Origin: MH13 sp040219355
GTDB taxonomy: Bacteria > Pseudomonadota > Alphaproteobacteria > Rhizobiales > MH13
DNA length: 64,000 nucleotides
Direction: 5' to 3'
NCBI GenBank assembly: GCA_040219355.1
Contig: JAVJSN010000017.1
Coordinates: 186,001 to 250,000, forward strand
Notes under the pieces: model-generated
Databases searched by the model: none
The model's input: only the letters and a program-made list of their open reading frames with translations
What the model was told of the DNA's origin: nothing
Position numbers and translations under genes: made by a program
Part shown: positions 1 through 8,715 of the stretch, piece after piece
How the letters are laid out: every line of letters begins with the position of its first letter
How positions within the stretch are numbered: position 1 is the stretch's first letter

Positions 1-1
1 G

Positions 2-280
2 CTGAACATGAACCCTGATCTGCTGATCTTCGATGAGCCGACACGCGGCATCGATGTCGGTGCAAAGGCCGAGGTGCACGATTTGATCCGCGCCTTCGTG
101 AAAGACGGCGGTGCGGCGATCGTCATATCGTCCGACCTGCCCGAAGTGCTGGCCATGGGCGACCGCATTCTCGTCATGCGTGAGGGTGAGCAGATGGCCA
201 TTCTCGATCATCAGGAGGCCAGCCAGGAGCGGATAATGGCGCTGGCAACCGGCCAGGCAGATGTGGAGAACGCAGCATGA
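2..280 (+). CDS. Sugar ABC transporter ATP-binding protein, C-terminal fragment
   Basis: The window begins inside this gene, so only about the last 92 codons are visible. They carry the second nucleotide-binding domain's Walker B and D-loop (LLIFDEPTRGIDVG) and the atypical switch region (VISSDLPEVL) that marks the second half of RbsA/MglA-type double-domain ATPases. The protein would energise uptake of a monosaccharide at the inner face of the membrane. The stop overlaps the next start (ATGA), so it is translated together with the two permeases that follow. The periplasmic binding protein must lie outside the window. The downstream mutarotase suggests L-rhamnose or L-fucose as the substrate, which is an inference. 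Confidence 0.93.
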   Translation: MNMNPDLLIFDEPTRGIDVGAKAEVHDLIRAFVKDGGAAIVISSDLPEVLAMGDRILVMREGEQMAILDHQEASQERIMALATGQADVENAA

Positions 281-1326
281 TGCGCGCGCTTTCCAATCTC
301 AACCCGCAGACCTTGCGGATCATCGCCTTGCTGCTGGTGCTCGTGCTGGTGATCCTGTTCTTTTCCACCCAGATATCGAACTACCTCAACGGTCGCCTGT
401 TCAACCGCATCTCATCTTCGGTTGCCATCATGGCGTTGATCGCTACCGCGCAGACGCTTGTGATCCTCACCCGCAATATTGATCTGTCCGTCGGTTCGGT
501 GGTCGGTTTCACAGCCTTTGCAACCGGCAGCCTGATCGCCGCGATGCCGGACCTGAACCCGCTGCTTCTGGTTGCCTTCTCCATGCTGTTCGGAGCCTGT
601 TTCGGCGCGTTCAACGGCCTGTTCGTTGCCTATGCCCGCGTGCCGGCCATCATCGTCACATTGGCAACGATGGCGCTGTTCCGCTCGTTGTTGGTGGAGT
701 TTGCCGACGGCAAGAGCATCACCTCATCCCAGCTGCCGGGGTGGCTGACCAGCTTCCCCAACACACGCCTGTTCGAACTGGGGCAGTTTCAGTTCCGCGC
801 ATCCTTTGTGATCGCTGTGGTTATTGTGATTGCTGTTCATATCGCCCTGCAAAGGCTCCGGGTGGCGCGCAAGCTCTACGCCATCGGCTCCAATCCCGAT
901 GCCGCCGAGATGGCCGGCATCAATCAGAAGCTCACAGTGTTTTTTGCCTTTGTCTGTGCCGGGGCGCTGACGGGGCTTGCCGGTTTCATGTTCCTGGCAC
1001 GCTTCGGCAACATCACCGTGGTTGCCGGGCTCGGCTTTGAACTGAAATCGGTTGCCGCCGCCGTGGTGGGCGGTGTGAACATTTTTGGCGGGTCTGGCAC
1101 CGTGTTTGGTGCGCTGATCGGTGCGGTACTGGTCGATCTCATCGAAACCAGCCTGGTGCGCTGGCCGTTGGTCTCTGAATTCTGGCGCGAAGCCGTTCTG
1201 GGCACGCTTATCCTCACCGCTGTCGCGCTCGATGCGGTCGTGATGCGCCGTCTGGTGGCGTTGCGAGCGGCCAGACACCATGAGAAGCGCGAGAAGGAGG
1301 TGGCGCATGGCCAAACGACTGGCTAA
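277..1326 (+). CDS. Sugar ABC transporter permease (RbsC family), first subunit
   Basis: A 349-residue integral membrane protein of the RbsC/BPD_transp_2 family, the usual length for this group. Long hydrophobic segments run from residue 15 to the C-terminus. The conserved cytoplasmic motif GSNPDAAEMAGIN lies near residue 210 and the glycine-rich VGGVNIFGGSGT near residue 265. It forms one half of the transmembrane pore with the next gene. The start overlaps the ATPase stop by 4 nt and the end overlaps the second permease by 20 nt. Such paired permeases occur in rhamnose (RhaP/RhaQ) and other deoxy-sugar transporters of rhizobia. Confidence 0.93.
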   Translation: MMRALSNLNPQTLRIIALLLVLVLVILFFSTQISNYLNGRLFNRISSSVAIMALIATAQTLVILTRNIDLSVGSVVGFTAFATGSLIAAMPDLNPLLLVAFSMLFGACFGAFNGLFVAYARVPAIIVTLATMALFRSLLVEFADGKSITSSQLPGWLTSFPNTRLFELGQFQFRASFVIAVVIVIAVHIALQRLRVARKLYAIGSNPDAAEMAGINQKLTVFFAFVCAGALTGLAGFMFLARFGNITVVAGLGFELKSVAAAVVGGVNIFGGSGTVFGALIGAVLVDLIETSLVRWPLVSEFWREAVLGTLILTAVALDAVVMRRLVALRAARHHEKREKEVAHGQTTG

Positions 1327-2314
1327 ACCGTCTGCGATTGCCGCCATGTGGGCCAAGGTCCAGACCTGGGAAGGGTTTCTGGTCTGCGCGCTGATCTTCA
1401 TCGTGCTGATGAACACCGCGCTCTCCCCGCAATTCATGACGCTGGGCAACCAGATCAACTTGTTCCAGCTCTCGATCGAGAAGATCATCGTCGCGCTGGT
1501 GATGACCTTTGTGATCATCAATGCCGAGATCGACCTCTCCGTCGGCTCGATGATGGGCCTTGCCGCCTGTGCCTTTGGCTACCTGTTTCAGGCGGGCGTT
1601 GATCCGGTGCTTGCCATCCTCCTCGTCTTGTTGATCGGCGCGGCTGGTGGCGCGCTGAACGGCTTTTTCATCACCACCATTGGCCTGCCGTCGCTGGTGG
1701 TGACGCTGGCAACGCTGATCGGCTTTCGTGGCCTTGCCCGTGTGCTGGTGGAGGATCGCGGCATCACCGATTTTCCAGACTGGTTCGACGCGCTGGGCCA
1801 GCAAGGCTGGATCGGCTCTGTCCCCTTTGCCCTGATCGCTTTCGCCGTCCTTTTCGTCGTGCTTTACGTTCTGCTGCAACGCACAGGATTTGGCCGTAAG
1901 ACCTACGTTATCGGCACCAATCGCGAGGTCGCGGCGTTCGCCGGCATCGACACCAACCGGCACAAAATGATCCTCTTCATCATGTCGGGTCTGGTGTCCG
2001 CTTTCGCCGGCCTGCTCTATGCGGCACGGGTGGGCGCGGTGCGCGGTGATGTGGCGCTCGGCTTTGAGCTCGATATCATCACCATGGTGCTGCTCGGTGG
2101 GGTGAGCATTTTTGGTGGCTCGGGTACACTGCTGGGCACGCTGTTGGCGATTCTCATCGTGCTCAATTTGCGCAACGGCATGGCGCTGCTCAACATCACC
2201 GGTCACATCCAGACCGGCGTGATCGGCATTCTGCTCATAGCCTCGGTGCTCTTGCCCCGCGTGAACCTGCCAATATTGCTGCAAGGCAAGAAACAACAGG
2301 AACCCAGCTCATGA
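1307..2314 (+). CDS. Sugar ABC transporter permease (RbsC family), second subunit
   Basis: A 335-residue permease, paralogous to the preceding gene, with motifs such as IDLSVGSMMG and GGVSIFGGSGT. I chose the ATG at 1307 over the in-frame ATG at 1280 because a strong AAGGAGG lies six bases upstream, inside the end of the previous gene. It should dimerise with the first permease in the inner membrane. Its stop overlaps the start of the GntR-type regulator by 4 nt, so the transporter and regulator share one transcript. Substrate specificity cannot be read from the permease itself. Confidence 0.92.
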   Translation: MAKRLAKPSAIAAMWAKVQTWEGFLVCALIFIVLMNTALSPQFMTLGNQINLFQLSIEKIIVALVMTFVIINAEIDLSVGSMMGLAACAFGYLFQAGVDPVLAILLVLLIGAAGGALNGFFITTIGLPSLVVTLATLIGFRGLARVLVEDRGITDFPDWFDALGQQGWIGSVPFALIAFAVLFVVLYVLLQRTGFGRKTYVIGTNREVAAFAGIDTNRHKMILFIMSGLVSAFAGLLYAARVGAVRGDVALGFELDIITMVLLGGVSIFGGSGTLLGTLLAILIVLNLRNGMALLNITGHIQTGVIGILLIASVLLPRVNLPILLQGKKQQEPSS

Positions 2315-3048
2315 CCACGGTGCAGAAACTGGATTTCGAGCAACCGCTGGAGCGTATGCCGGTCGGCGAGATGGTCGCTCGGCGCATCCTCGATATGGTC
2401 AAGGCCGGCACGCTGAAACCCGGCGATCAGCTGCCGACCGAGCGCGACCTTGCCCAGTCACTCAACGTCTCTCGCCCCTCCGTGCGCGAAGCGATCCGGG
2501 GTCTTGCGATCCTGGGTGTGGTGCGCACCGTGCAGGGCGGCGGCGCTTACATCTCCGATCTGGACGCTGAGGCGTTGCTGGGGCCGATCCAGTTCTTTCT
2601 GTCCTTGCAGGACCTCAATGTCAGCGAGCTGTACGATGCCCGCTCGCTGATCGAAAGCGATGTCGCGCGGCGCGCGGCGATCAACATGGATGGTGCCAGC
2701 CTTGCCCGACTGGATGCAATATTGGCGGCCCAAGCCGAATGCTTGGACAATCCCGACGCATTTCGCGCTTCCGATTATGCCTTCCATGAACTGATCTGGA
2801 TTGGGTCGGGCAATGCGTTCCTAAAACGCATTGGGGAGAGCTTGAACGTCATCGGCCTGGAGTTTCGCAAACGCGCCTCGGAAAGTCCGACTGTTCTTCA
2901 GCAGAGCTATGCTGATCATAAAGTGCTCGTTTCCGCGCTCAAGGCGCGCGATGCCGAAGCCGCAGCAAAGGCCGCCGAGCAGCACATGCACAATGTCTAT
3001 CGTGTGACCATTGAACAGCCAGAAATGAAGAAGGGGAGGGACGGATGA
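2311..3048 (+). CDS. GntR/FadR-family transcriptional regulator
   Basis: A 245-residue regulator with an N-terminal winged helix (residues about 12-80, containing ERDLAQSLNVSRPSVREAI) and a C-terminal all-helical FCD ligand domain (about 95-235). The FCD metal-site residues look present: Asp and His in DYAFHELI, His in DHKVLV, and His in the late QHMHN segment. FCD domains of this family bind sugar acids or other carboxylates. It lies inside the deoxy-sugar operon with ATGA overlaps on both sides. It therefore most likely represses this operon until a pathway intermediate binds, which is an inference. The operator would be upstream of the window. Confidence 0.9.
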   Translation: MTTVQKLDFEQPLERMPVGEMVARRILDMVKAGTLKPGDQLPTERDLAQSLNVSRPSVREAIRGLAILGVVRTVQGGGAYISDLDAEALLGPIQFFLSLQDLNVSELYDARSLIESDVARRAAINMDGASLARLDAILAAQAECLDNPDAFRASDYAFHELIWIGSGNAFLKRIGESLNVIGLEFRKRASESPTVLQQSYADHKVLVSALKARDAEAAAKAAEQHMHNVYRVTIEQPEMKKGRDG

Positions 3049-4103
3049 GCACGCAACCCAAGGCCCGTTTGGGTCTGGTTGGCGCAGGATGGTGGGCAAC
3101 CTTCAACCACATTCCCACTGTGCAGAAGAGCAGTTTTGCCGAACTTGTCGCCATCTGCGACCTGGATGAGGGTCGGCTTGCCGACGTTGGCCAAAGCTTC
3201 GCCATCGCCAGGCGATACACCGACCTGCGCACCATGCTGGCGTCGGAAAATCTTGATGGTCTCATCGTGTCCACCCCCCATGTCGCGCATCGCGAACCGG
3301 CTGTCATGGGGCTTGAGGCAGGCTGCCATGTGCTGGTGGAAAAACCGATGGCGACGACGGCCGAAGATGGCTGGGCCATTGCCGGTGTAGCCAGCAAAGC
3401 TGGCAAACAGGTTTTGGTGCCCACCGGCATGAACTTTGAGTGGTTTTCCATGAAGGCCGCGCAGTGGGTGCGCGATGGCCGGATCGGCGAAGTGCGTCAT
3501 GCCGCCTGCCAGATGGGCTCGGCGCTATCTGATCTGTTTGCCGGTGAGCCGATGCTGGAAACCACCGATCATATGTACCGCCCGCCTGCCTCCACCTGGG
3601 CTGACCCAAAACGGGCAGGCGGCTATGGCTGGGGCCAGCTTTCCCACGTGCTTGCTTGGCTGTTTTATGTATCTGACCTGCGCGCGCAGAGCACCTATTG
3701 CATGGTTGGAAAGTCACCCACGGGCGTTGATTTTTATGATGCGGCAACGGCCCGCGCCACCAACGGCGCAACCATCGCCATCTCCGGCGCATCGACAGTG
3801 CCCAAGCATGTCGGCATGCACATGGACATCAAGATTTACGGCAGCGACGGCATGATCGACTTCAACAACGCCGAGGCCAAACTGGCGCTTTACCGCGACG
3901 ACAAGGCCGATGAAATTGTGGAGATGAGCTCCGAGGACGGCGAGTATGATGGCGCTCTGCCTGTCGACGTCTTTGCTAAGCTCTGCGCCGGAGAGCCGGT
4001 GGAGAACGCCTCCAACGGCGACAATGGCGCGCGCGTCACCGAGTTGCTTCATGCGCTTTACCGCTCCGCTGAAACCGATAGCCTGATCACGATTGGAAGC
4101 TAG
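3045..4103 (+). CDS. Gfo/Idh/MocA-family NAD(P)-dependent dehydrogenase
   Basis: A 352-residue oxidoreductase with an N-terminal Rossmann fold (GLVGAGWWA at residues 9-17), the family EKP motif (VEKPMAT near residue 97) and a C-terminal alpha/beta domain that holds the substrate. Members oxidise or epimerise sugars and inositols using NAD(P). It is the first enzyme gene after the regulator and overlaps it by 4 nt. In a rhamnose/fucose setting it could be the sugar dehydrogenase that makes the lactone, but that role more often belongs to an SDR enzyme. The precise reaction is therefore open. Confidence 0.87.
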   Translation: MSTQPKARLGLVGAGWWATFNHIPTVQKSSFAELVAICDLDEGRLADVGQSFAIARRYTDLRTMLASENLDGLIVSTPHVAHREPAVMGLEAGCHVLVEKPMATTAEDGWAIAGVASKAGKQVLVPTGMNFEWFSMKAAQWVRDGRIGEVRHAACQMGSALSDLFAGEPMLETTDHMYRPPASTWADPKRAGGYGWGQLSHVLAWLFYVSDLRAQSTYCMVGKSPTGVDFYDAATARATNGATIAISGASTVPKHVGMHMDIKIYGSDGMIDFNNAEAKLALYRDDKADEIVEMSSEDGEYDGALPVDVFAKLCAGEPVENASNGDNGARVTELLHALYRSAETDSLITIGS

Positions 4104-4107
4104 AACA

Positions 4108-4935
4108 ATGCCTGCCAGTGAGATGAAACTCAGCACCACCTGCTGGACGATGCCAGCCTGTACGCTTGAAGAATGCGCAGGTATTGCCAAGGCTCTTGGA
4201 ATACCTGCCCTGGATGTCGGCTATTTTTATGCCTCGGCGCTCGACAAGCAAGCCATTCTTGCTGACCCATTGGCCGAAGCTGAAAAGGCCAGGGCCGTCG
4301 GCATCACCATGCCCAACCTCTACCATCTTTTTGGCGAGTCTCTAGACGGTCGAAATCTGGCATTGCCCGGTACGTTGGATCAGAATCTGAAGGACTTAAA
4401 ACAAGCACTTATCTTCGCTGATGCGGCAGAAATCCCCACCATCTTTGTCCTCCCCGGTGTGGTCAATCCTGGGCAGTCTCGCGAAATTGCTCTCAAGGTT
4501 TCAGTTGAGAGCCTGAAGACAATGAAGGCGTTGGCGGATGACCACAAGGCAAAGCTTTGCTTTGAGCCTCACGTGCACTCTTTCGCCGAGCATCCCGATA
4601 TTGCGCGACAGCTTTCTGAAGAATCTGGAGTTGGTGTTTGTCTGGACTATGCGCACTTCACCTGTTTGGGCTTCACGCAGGATCAAGTGGACCCGCTTGC
4701 GGCCCACGCGAGACATGTGCATCTTCGCCAGGCGACGGCGGGCAAACTTCAAGAAAAATTTGCTCATGGCACGCTGAACTTCCCTGCCATGTTCGCCACG
4801 CTCAGAGACGCAGGCTACAAGGGGTATCTGTCCATCGAGCCAGTGCACCAGGAGTATATGAACACCTGGTTTGACGACAACCTCACCGAGATGGTCGCGC
4901 TGCGCGATTGCTTCAACACCTGGAACGAGGGGTAA
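4108..4935 (+). CDS. Sugar phosphate isomerase/epimerase-like TIM-barrel protein
   Basis: A 275-residue protein of the xylose-isomerase-like/AP-endonuclease-2 TIM-barrel family. Metal-ligand-type residues are visible in CFEPHVHSF (Glu, His), CLDYAHF (Asp, His), HVHLRQA and the C-terminal SIEPVH. I chose ATG 4108, with GGAAG eight bases upstream, over an upstream in-frame TTG at 4093. The family isomerises or epimerises sugars, or acts on keto-sugars produced by a neighbouring Gfo/Idh/MocA enzyme, and the two are commonly paired. The substrate is not determined by sequence. It lies in the same operon, 4 nt after the dehydrogenase. Confidence 0.85.
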   Translation: MPASEMKLSTTCWTMPACTLEECAGIAKALGIPALDVGYFYASALDKQAILADPLAEAEKARAVGITMPNLYHLFGESLDGRNLALPGTLDQNLKDLKQALIFADAAEIPTIFVLPGVVNPGQSREIALKVSVESLKTMKALADDHKAKLCFEPHVHSFAEHPDIARQLSEESGVGVCLDYAHFTCLGFTQDQVDPLAAHARHVHLRQATAGKLQEKFAHGTLNFPAMFATLRDAGYKGYLSIEPVHQEYMNTWFDDNLTEMVALRDCFNTWNEG

Positions 4936-4940
4936 GGAAG

Positions 4941-5255
4941 ATGGCAGGTTATGCGTGGGTGCTCGAGGTGCGTCCAGGGTACGAAGAGGAATATAAAAAA
5001 CGCCACGATGAGATTTGGCCGGACATGCTGGAGGCGCTGCGCAAGGCCGGCATCACCAATTACAACATCTTCCGCCACGGGCTGACTTTGTTCGGCTACT
5101 TTGAAACCGACGACCTTGAGGCCACCAAGGCTGCGCTCGCCGATGATCCGGTGAACGCCCGCTGGGCAGAGTGGATGGGGCCGATCATGAAAATCGAGAT
5201 CGACGAGCAAACCCAGTTCCCGTTCCTGTTGCCCAAACAATTCCATATGGCTTAG
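4941..5255 (+). CDS. L-rhamnose mutarotase family protein (RhaM/RhaU-like)
   Basis: A 104-residue protein of the RhaM (DUF718) alpha/beta-barrel family, full length for the group. Family hallmarks are the N-terminal WVLEVRPGYEEEYKKRH, the central NYNIFRHG with its catalytic-region His, the LFGYFE strand, and WAEWM near residue 75. The family interconverts alpha and beta anomers of L-rhamnose, and a close relative acts on L-fucose. The start at 4941 is preceded by AAGGAAG. This gene is the strongest clue that the operon handles a 6-deoxy-L-sugar. The choice between rhamnose and fucose cannot be made here. Confidence 0.88.
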   Translation: MAGYAWVLEVRPGYEEEYKKRHDEIWPDMLEALRKAGITNYNIFRHGLTLFGYFETDDLEATKAALADDPVNARWAEWMGPIMKIEIDEQTQFPFLLPKQFHMA

Positions 5256-5302
5256 GTCACTCCGATCCTTCCTGAACACTGTTCCAACAAAGAGAGATTT
5301 TC

Positions 5303-6142
5303 ATGAAACTGATGCGCATCGGTCAGCCTGGCCAAGAGCGTCCCGCAGCTTTGGATGCTGAGGGCAAGGCCCGTGATCTGTCCGGCCATGTGGACGATAT
5401 CGCGGGCGAGGCCATCACGCCTGAAGGTATTGCCAAACTGCAAGCCCTTGACCTCAGCACGCTGCCAGAACTGGAAATTGATCGCATTGGCCCTTGCGTA
5501 GGAGGTGTCGGAAAGTTCCTTTGCATTGGCCTGAACTATGCTGACCACGCTGCAGAGAGCGGCATGGAAGTACCGCCGGAGCCGGTCATGTTCATGAAGG
5601 CGACTAGCGCCATCTGCGGTCCGAATGACGATGTTCTCGTGCCGCGTGGCAGCAACAAATGCGACTGGGAGGTCGAGCTTGGCGTCATCATCGGCAAGGG
5701 CGGCGTGTACATCGATGAGGCCGATGCCATGGACCATGTCGCCGGTTACTGCGTTGTCAACGATGTTTCCGAACGTACCTTCCAGATCGAGCGGGCTGGT
5801 CAGTGGGTGAAGGGCAAGTCAGCCGACACCTTTGGTCCAATTGGCCCGTGGCTTGTGACCCGTGATGAGGTCGCCGATCCACAGAACCTTTCCATGTGGC
5901 TCGAAGTCGATGGTACGCGTCACCAAGATGGCTCCACAAAAACCATGGTCTACGGCGTGCAGCACCTGGTGCACTATGTTAGCCAATTCATGTCACTGCA
6001 GCCGGGCGATGTCATTTCTACTGGCACGCCTCCTGGCGTCGGCATGGGTCTGAAACCACAAAAGTGGCTGCACGGCGGTGAGACCATGCGCCTTGGCATT
6101 GAAGGCTTAGGCGAGCAGCACCAGAACGTTCGTCGGGCCTAG
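5303..6142 (+). CDS. Fumarylacetoacetate hydrolase (FAH) family protein, probable 2,4-diketo-3-deoxy-sugar-acid hydrolase
   Basis: A 279-residue FAH-family enzyme. The N-terminal cap (about 1-70) precedes the catalytic fold, which starts at GKFLCIGLNYADHA. The divalent-metal residues are visible as the Glu pair in DWEVELGVIIG and the Asp in VNDVSERT. STGTPPGVGMG near residue 235 is the family's glycine loop. Relatives in non-phosphorylating L-fucose and L-rhamnose pathways cleave 2,4-diketo-3-deoxy acids to pyruvate plus lactate or an equivalent. The operon context fits that role well. It is the last gene before the terminator at 6200-6231. A ureidoglycolate-lyase-type activity is a weaker alternative. 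Confidence 0.87.
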   Translation: MKLMRIGQPGQERPAALDAEGKARDLSGHVDDIAGEAITPEGIAKLQALDLSTLPELEIDRIGPCVGGVGKFLCIGLNYADHAAESGMEVPPEPVMFMKATSAICGPNDDVLVPRGSNKCDWEVELGVIIGKGGVYIDEADAMDHVAGYCVVNDVSERTFQIERAGQWVKGKSADTFGPIGPWLVTRDEVADPQNLSMWLEVDGTRHQDGSTKTMVYGVQHLVHYVSQFMSLQPGDVISTGTPPGVGMGLKPQKWLHGGETMRLGIEGLGEQHQNVRRA

Positions 6143-6199
6143 GATGCAGATAGCTTCTAGCGTAAGCGGTCGGCGCTAGCGCCGGAGCGTCGCTCTGAG

Positions 6200-6231
6200 A
6201 AAAAGCCCCTTGCTTGCGCAAGGGGCTTTTT
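6200..6231. terminator. Bidirectional intrinsic terminator
   Basis: A 14-bp perfect stem (6200-6213 pairing with 6218-6231) closes a 4-base TTGC loop. It has A-runs on the left and T-runs on the right, so it works as a Rho-independent terminator on either strand. It separates the convergent FAH-family gene and the IlvD-family gene, whose stop lies just 4 bases beyond. Confidence 0.92.
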
Positions 6232-6234
6232 TCA

Positions 6235-7989
6235 TCAGTGGTTATCGCGCGGCAGGTTGCGGGCGATGCGCTGATAGGCCGTTGCCAATTCCAGGCAGCC
6301 GCCTTTGTCCAGCTGCCCGACATTGGCACGGTAGATTTCCTGCCACGGTGTTTGATGCTCAAGCTCTGGCTCTTGCCATGCATCGCGGCGCGCTTGCCAT
6401 TCCTCTTCCGGCACCACAGCGTTGAGCGTCCCAGCCTTGAGGTCGAGACGTACCGTGTCGCCAGTTTGCAACAGGGCAAGCCCCCCACCGACAACCGCTT
6501 CAGGTGAGGCGTTGAGGATGGACGGACTTTCCGAGGTGCCAGACTGCCGACCATCGCCGACAGTCGGCAGATGGTTGATCCCCTGCCGAACCAGGGCGTC
6601 TGGCGGTTGCATGTTCACGACCTCAGCCGAACCGGGATAGCCCACGCAGCCGACATTGCGGATGAAGAGCATCGTGTGGTCATCAATGGCCAAGGAGCTG
6701 TCATTGACGCGGTGATGGTAATCTTCGGGGCCCTCGAACACGACGGCGCGCGCTTCAAACACATCGTCCTTCAAGAACCGTGTGCGGAAATCATCGGAGA
6801 TCACCGAGGTTTTCATAAGGGCGCTGTCAAACAGATTGCCGGAGAGTACCAGAAAACCCGCCTTCTCGCGTAAGGGCTTGGCCACGGTGGTTATGACGTC
6901 GGTGTCCTCACTGCGTGCGCCGTTCAGTGCCTCAGAGACTGATTTGCCGCTTGCAGTCATGATGTCACCGTGCAGGTGCCCGGCTTCCAGAAGTTCACCC
7001 ATGACGGCTGGCACACCACCAGCGCGGTAGAAACTCTCGCCCAGATGTGTGCCCGCCGGCTGCATGTTAACGATCAGCGGCAGATCGAACCCGATCTCTT
7101 GCCAGTCGGTCACGTCCAACTCAACGCCGGCATGGCGCGCAATCGCCTGCAGGTGCGGGGGGGCGTTGGTGGAACCGCCAATTGCAGTGTTGACGCGGAT
7201 GGCATTTTCAAAGGCCTTGCGCGTTAAAATATCTGATGGTTTCAGATCCTCATACGCCATCTGCACAGCGCGTTTGCCCGTTTCGAACGCCATGCCCATG
7301 CGTTCGCGGAAGGGCGCAGGGATCGCTGATGAGCCTGGCAAGGTCATGCCCAAAGCCTCGGCCATCGCGTTCATCGTTGAGGCGGTGCCCATCGTGTTGC
7401 AATGACCAAGCGAGGGAGCTGACGCGCAGGCGCGGTTCATGAACTCATCATAGTCGATCTTGCCATCGGCCAGCAGGCGGCGCGATTCCCAGATGATGGT
7501 ACCGGAGCCCGCCCGTTTACCTTTCCACCAGCCGTCCAGCATAGGTCCGCCATTAAGCGCGATGGCGGGAATATCAACCGTTGCCGCGCCCATCAACTGT
7601 GCAGGCGTGGTCTTATCGCAGCCCGTAGTCAGCACTACCGCATCGATAGGGTAGCCGTGCAACACTTCGACCAGACTGAGATACGCAAGGTTGCGATCGA
7701 GCGCTGCAGTTGGGCGCTTGCCGGTCTCCTGAATGGGGTGCACAGGGAACTCCATTGGGATCCCGCCAGCATCGCGGATGCCAGCCTTGATGCGGTCCAT
7801 CAAAAACAGGTGGATTTTGTTGCACGGGGCCAGATCGGACCCTGTGTTCGCGATGCCGATCACAGGTCGACCCGATTGCAACTCCTCACGCGTGAAGGTC
7901 TGGTTTTGATAGCGCTCCAGATAGAGCGCCGTCATGCCTGGGTTGTCGGGATTATCGAACCATTCTTGAGACCGAAAACGCTTGCTCAC
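6235..7989 (-). CDS. IlvD/Edd-family sugar-acid dehydratase
   Basis: A 584-residue dehydratase of the IlvD/Edd family, full length. Cysteines expected for the iron-sulfur cluster appear in GSDLAPCNK, TTGCDKTTP and LGHCNTMGT. The N-terminus (RFRSQEWFDNP) is typical of the pentonate/sugar-acid branch rather than branched-chain IlvD. The enzyme would dehydrate an aldonic acid to a 2-keto-3-deoxy acid, the step before the FAH-family hydrolase in the facing operon. I chose GTG 7989, with GGGAG nine bases upstream, over a TTG two codons earlier. L-fuconate, L-rhamnonate and L-arabinonate are all possible substrates. Confidence 0.9.
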   Translation of the reverse strand: MSKRFRSQEWFDNPDNPGMTALYLERYQNQTFTREELQSGRPVIGIANTGSDLAPCNKIHLFLMDRIKAGIRDAGGIPMEFPVHPIQETGKRPTAALDRNLAYLSLVEVLHGYPIDAVVLTTGCDKTTPAQLMGAATVDIPAIALNGGPMLDGWWKGKRAGSGTIIWESRRLLADGKIDYDEFMNRACASAPSLGHCNTMGTASTMNAMAEALGMTLPGSSAIPAPFRERMGMAFETGKRAVQMAYEDLKPSDILTRKAFENAIRVNTAIGGSTNAPPHLQAIARHAGVELDVTDWQEIGFDLPLIVNMQPAGTHLGESFYRAGGVPAVMGELLEAGHLHGDIMTASGKSVSEALNGARSEDTDVITTVAKPLREKAGFLVLSGNLFDSALMKTSVISDDFRTRFLKDDVFEARAVVFEGPEDYHHRVNDSSLAIDDHTMLFIRNVGCVGYPGSAEVVNMQPPDALVRQGINHLPTVGDGRQSGTSESPSILNASPEAVVGGGLALLQTGDTVRLDLKAGTLNAVVPEEEWQARRDAWQEPELEHQTPWQEIYRANVGQLDKGGCLELATAYQRIARNLPRDNH

Positions 7990-8145
7990 TACCAATTTCT
8001 CCCATCAAGGCTACGCTTTCGCAGCACTGTCTCGTGTAAAAATTTGCCGTCACGTTATGGTATTGCAGTCGCGATGCCGAAGCTAGCTCACGGTTCATTT
8101 GGCCCACATATCAATCGAGACGTTACGGCGGGTGATCTAGTACTA

Positions 8146-8604
8146 TCATGAGATGTTTGGGAAAACGGCGGTCTTTTTCACGACGCCGTATACGAAGCTG
8201 CTGTCGATTGACCCCACACCGCCAATAGGGTGCAGGTAACGGCGAACGAAGTTTTCGTAGTCAGGCAAGTCTGCCACCACGACACGCAGCAGATAATCCG
8301 ACGATCCTGTCATCACAAAGCATTCCAGCACCTGATCGACGTTGGCGATCTTGCGCTCAAATTGCTGGACCGTTGCTTCGGTGTGTGCTGCCAACGTAAC
8401 GCGAACAAACACCGTCACAGGCAGACCATAGGCATCAGCATCAATGTCGGCGCTGTATCCTCTGATGGCGCCGGTCTGCTCCAGCAGTTTCAGGCGGCGT
8501 AGGCAGGGGGATGGCGACAGATTGACCGCAGCGGCAAGGTCCTGATTTGTCATGCGTCCATTGCGTTGCAATGCGCGGATGATCTGGCGATCTTTCTGGT
8601 CCAT
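8146..8604 (-). CDS. Lrp/AsnC-family transcriptional regulator
   Basis: A 152-residue regulator with an N-terminal helix-turn-helix (DQKDRQIIRALQRNGRMTN onward, then LAAAVNLSPSPCLRRLK) and a C-terminal RAM ligand/oligomerisation domain (about 65-150) containing the GSSDYLL strand. I chose ATG 8604 because an AGAGAG lies just upstream. The earlier ATG at 8622 falls inside the palindrome at 8616-8632. The gene is divergent from methionine gamma-lyase, the classic arrangement in which an Lrp-type regulator controls amino-acid degradation in response to the amino acid. Methionine as the effector is inferred. Confidence 0.92.
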   Translation of the reverse strand: MDQKDRQIIRALQRNGRMTNQDLAAAVNLSPSPCLRRLKLLEQTGAIRGYSADIDADAYGLPVTVFVRVTLAAHTEATVQQFERKIANVDQVLECFVMTGSSDYLLRVVVADLPDYENFVRRYLHPIGGVGSIDSSFVYGVVKKTAVFPNIS

Positions 8605-8615
8605 TGCGCTCTCTG

Positions 8616-8632
8616 TTGGCATTTAATGCCAA
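8616..8632. promoter_or_regulatory. 17-bp perfect palindrome, likely operator of the Lrp/methionine gamma-lyase pair
   Basis: TTGGCATT-T-AATGCCAA is a perfect inverted repeat with 8-bp arms. It lies in the 111-bp space between the divergent Lrp-type regulator and methionine gamma-lyase. It is the only strong dyad in the interval, and Lrp-family proteins bind dyads of about this size. The assignment to this regulator is inferred from position. Confidence 0.6.
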
Positions 8633-8715
8633 GAAGAGACCATTTCAGGCCATAATTAGCAATCTGTGCAAGGCCGAAGATCGCTATCCTGGTTCCAAAG
8701 ACTATGGAGCTTGAT

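Noticed and set aside
1214..2296. A 360-codon minus-strand frame over the second sugar permease
   Set aside because: It is rich in His, Gln and Arg with no hydrophobic or domain pattern, which is typical of the antisense of a membrane protein gene.
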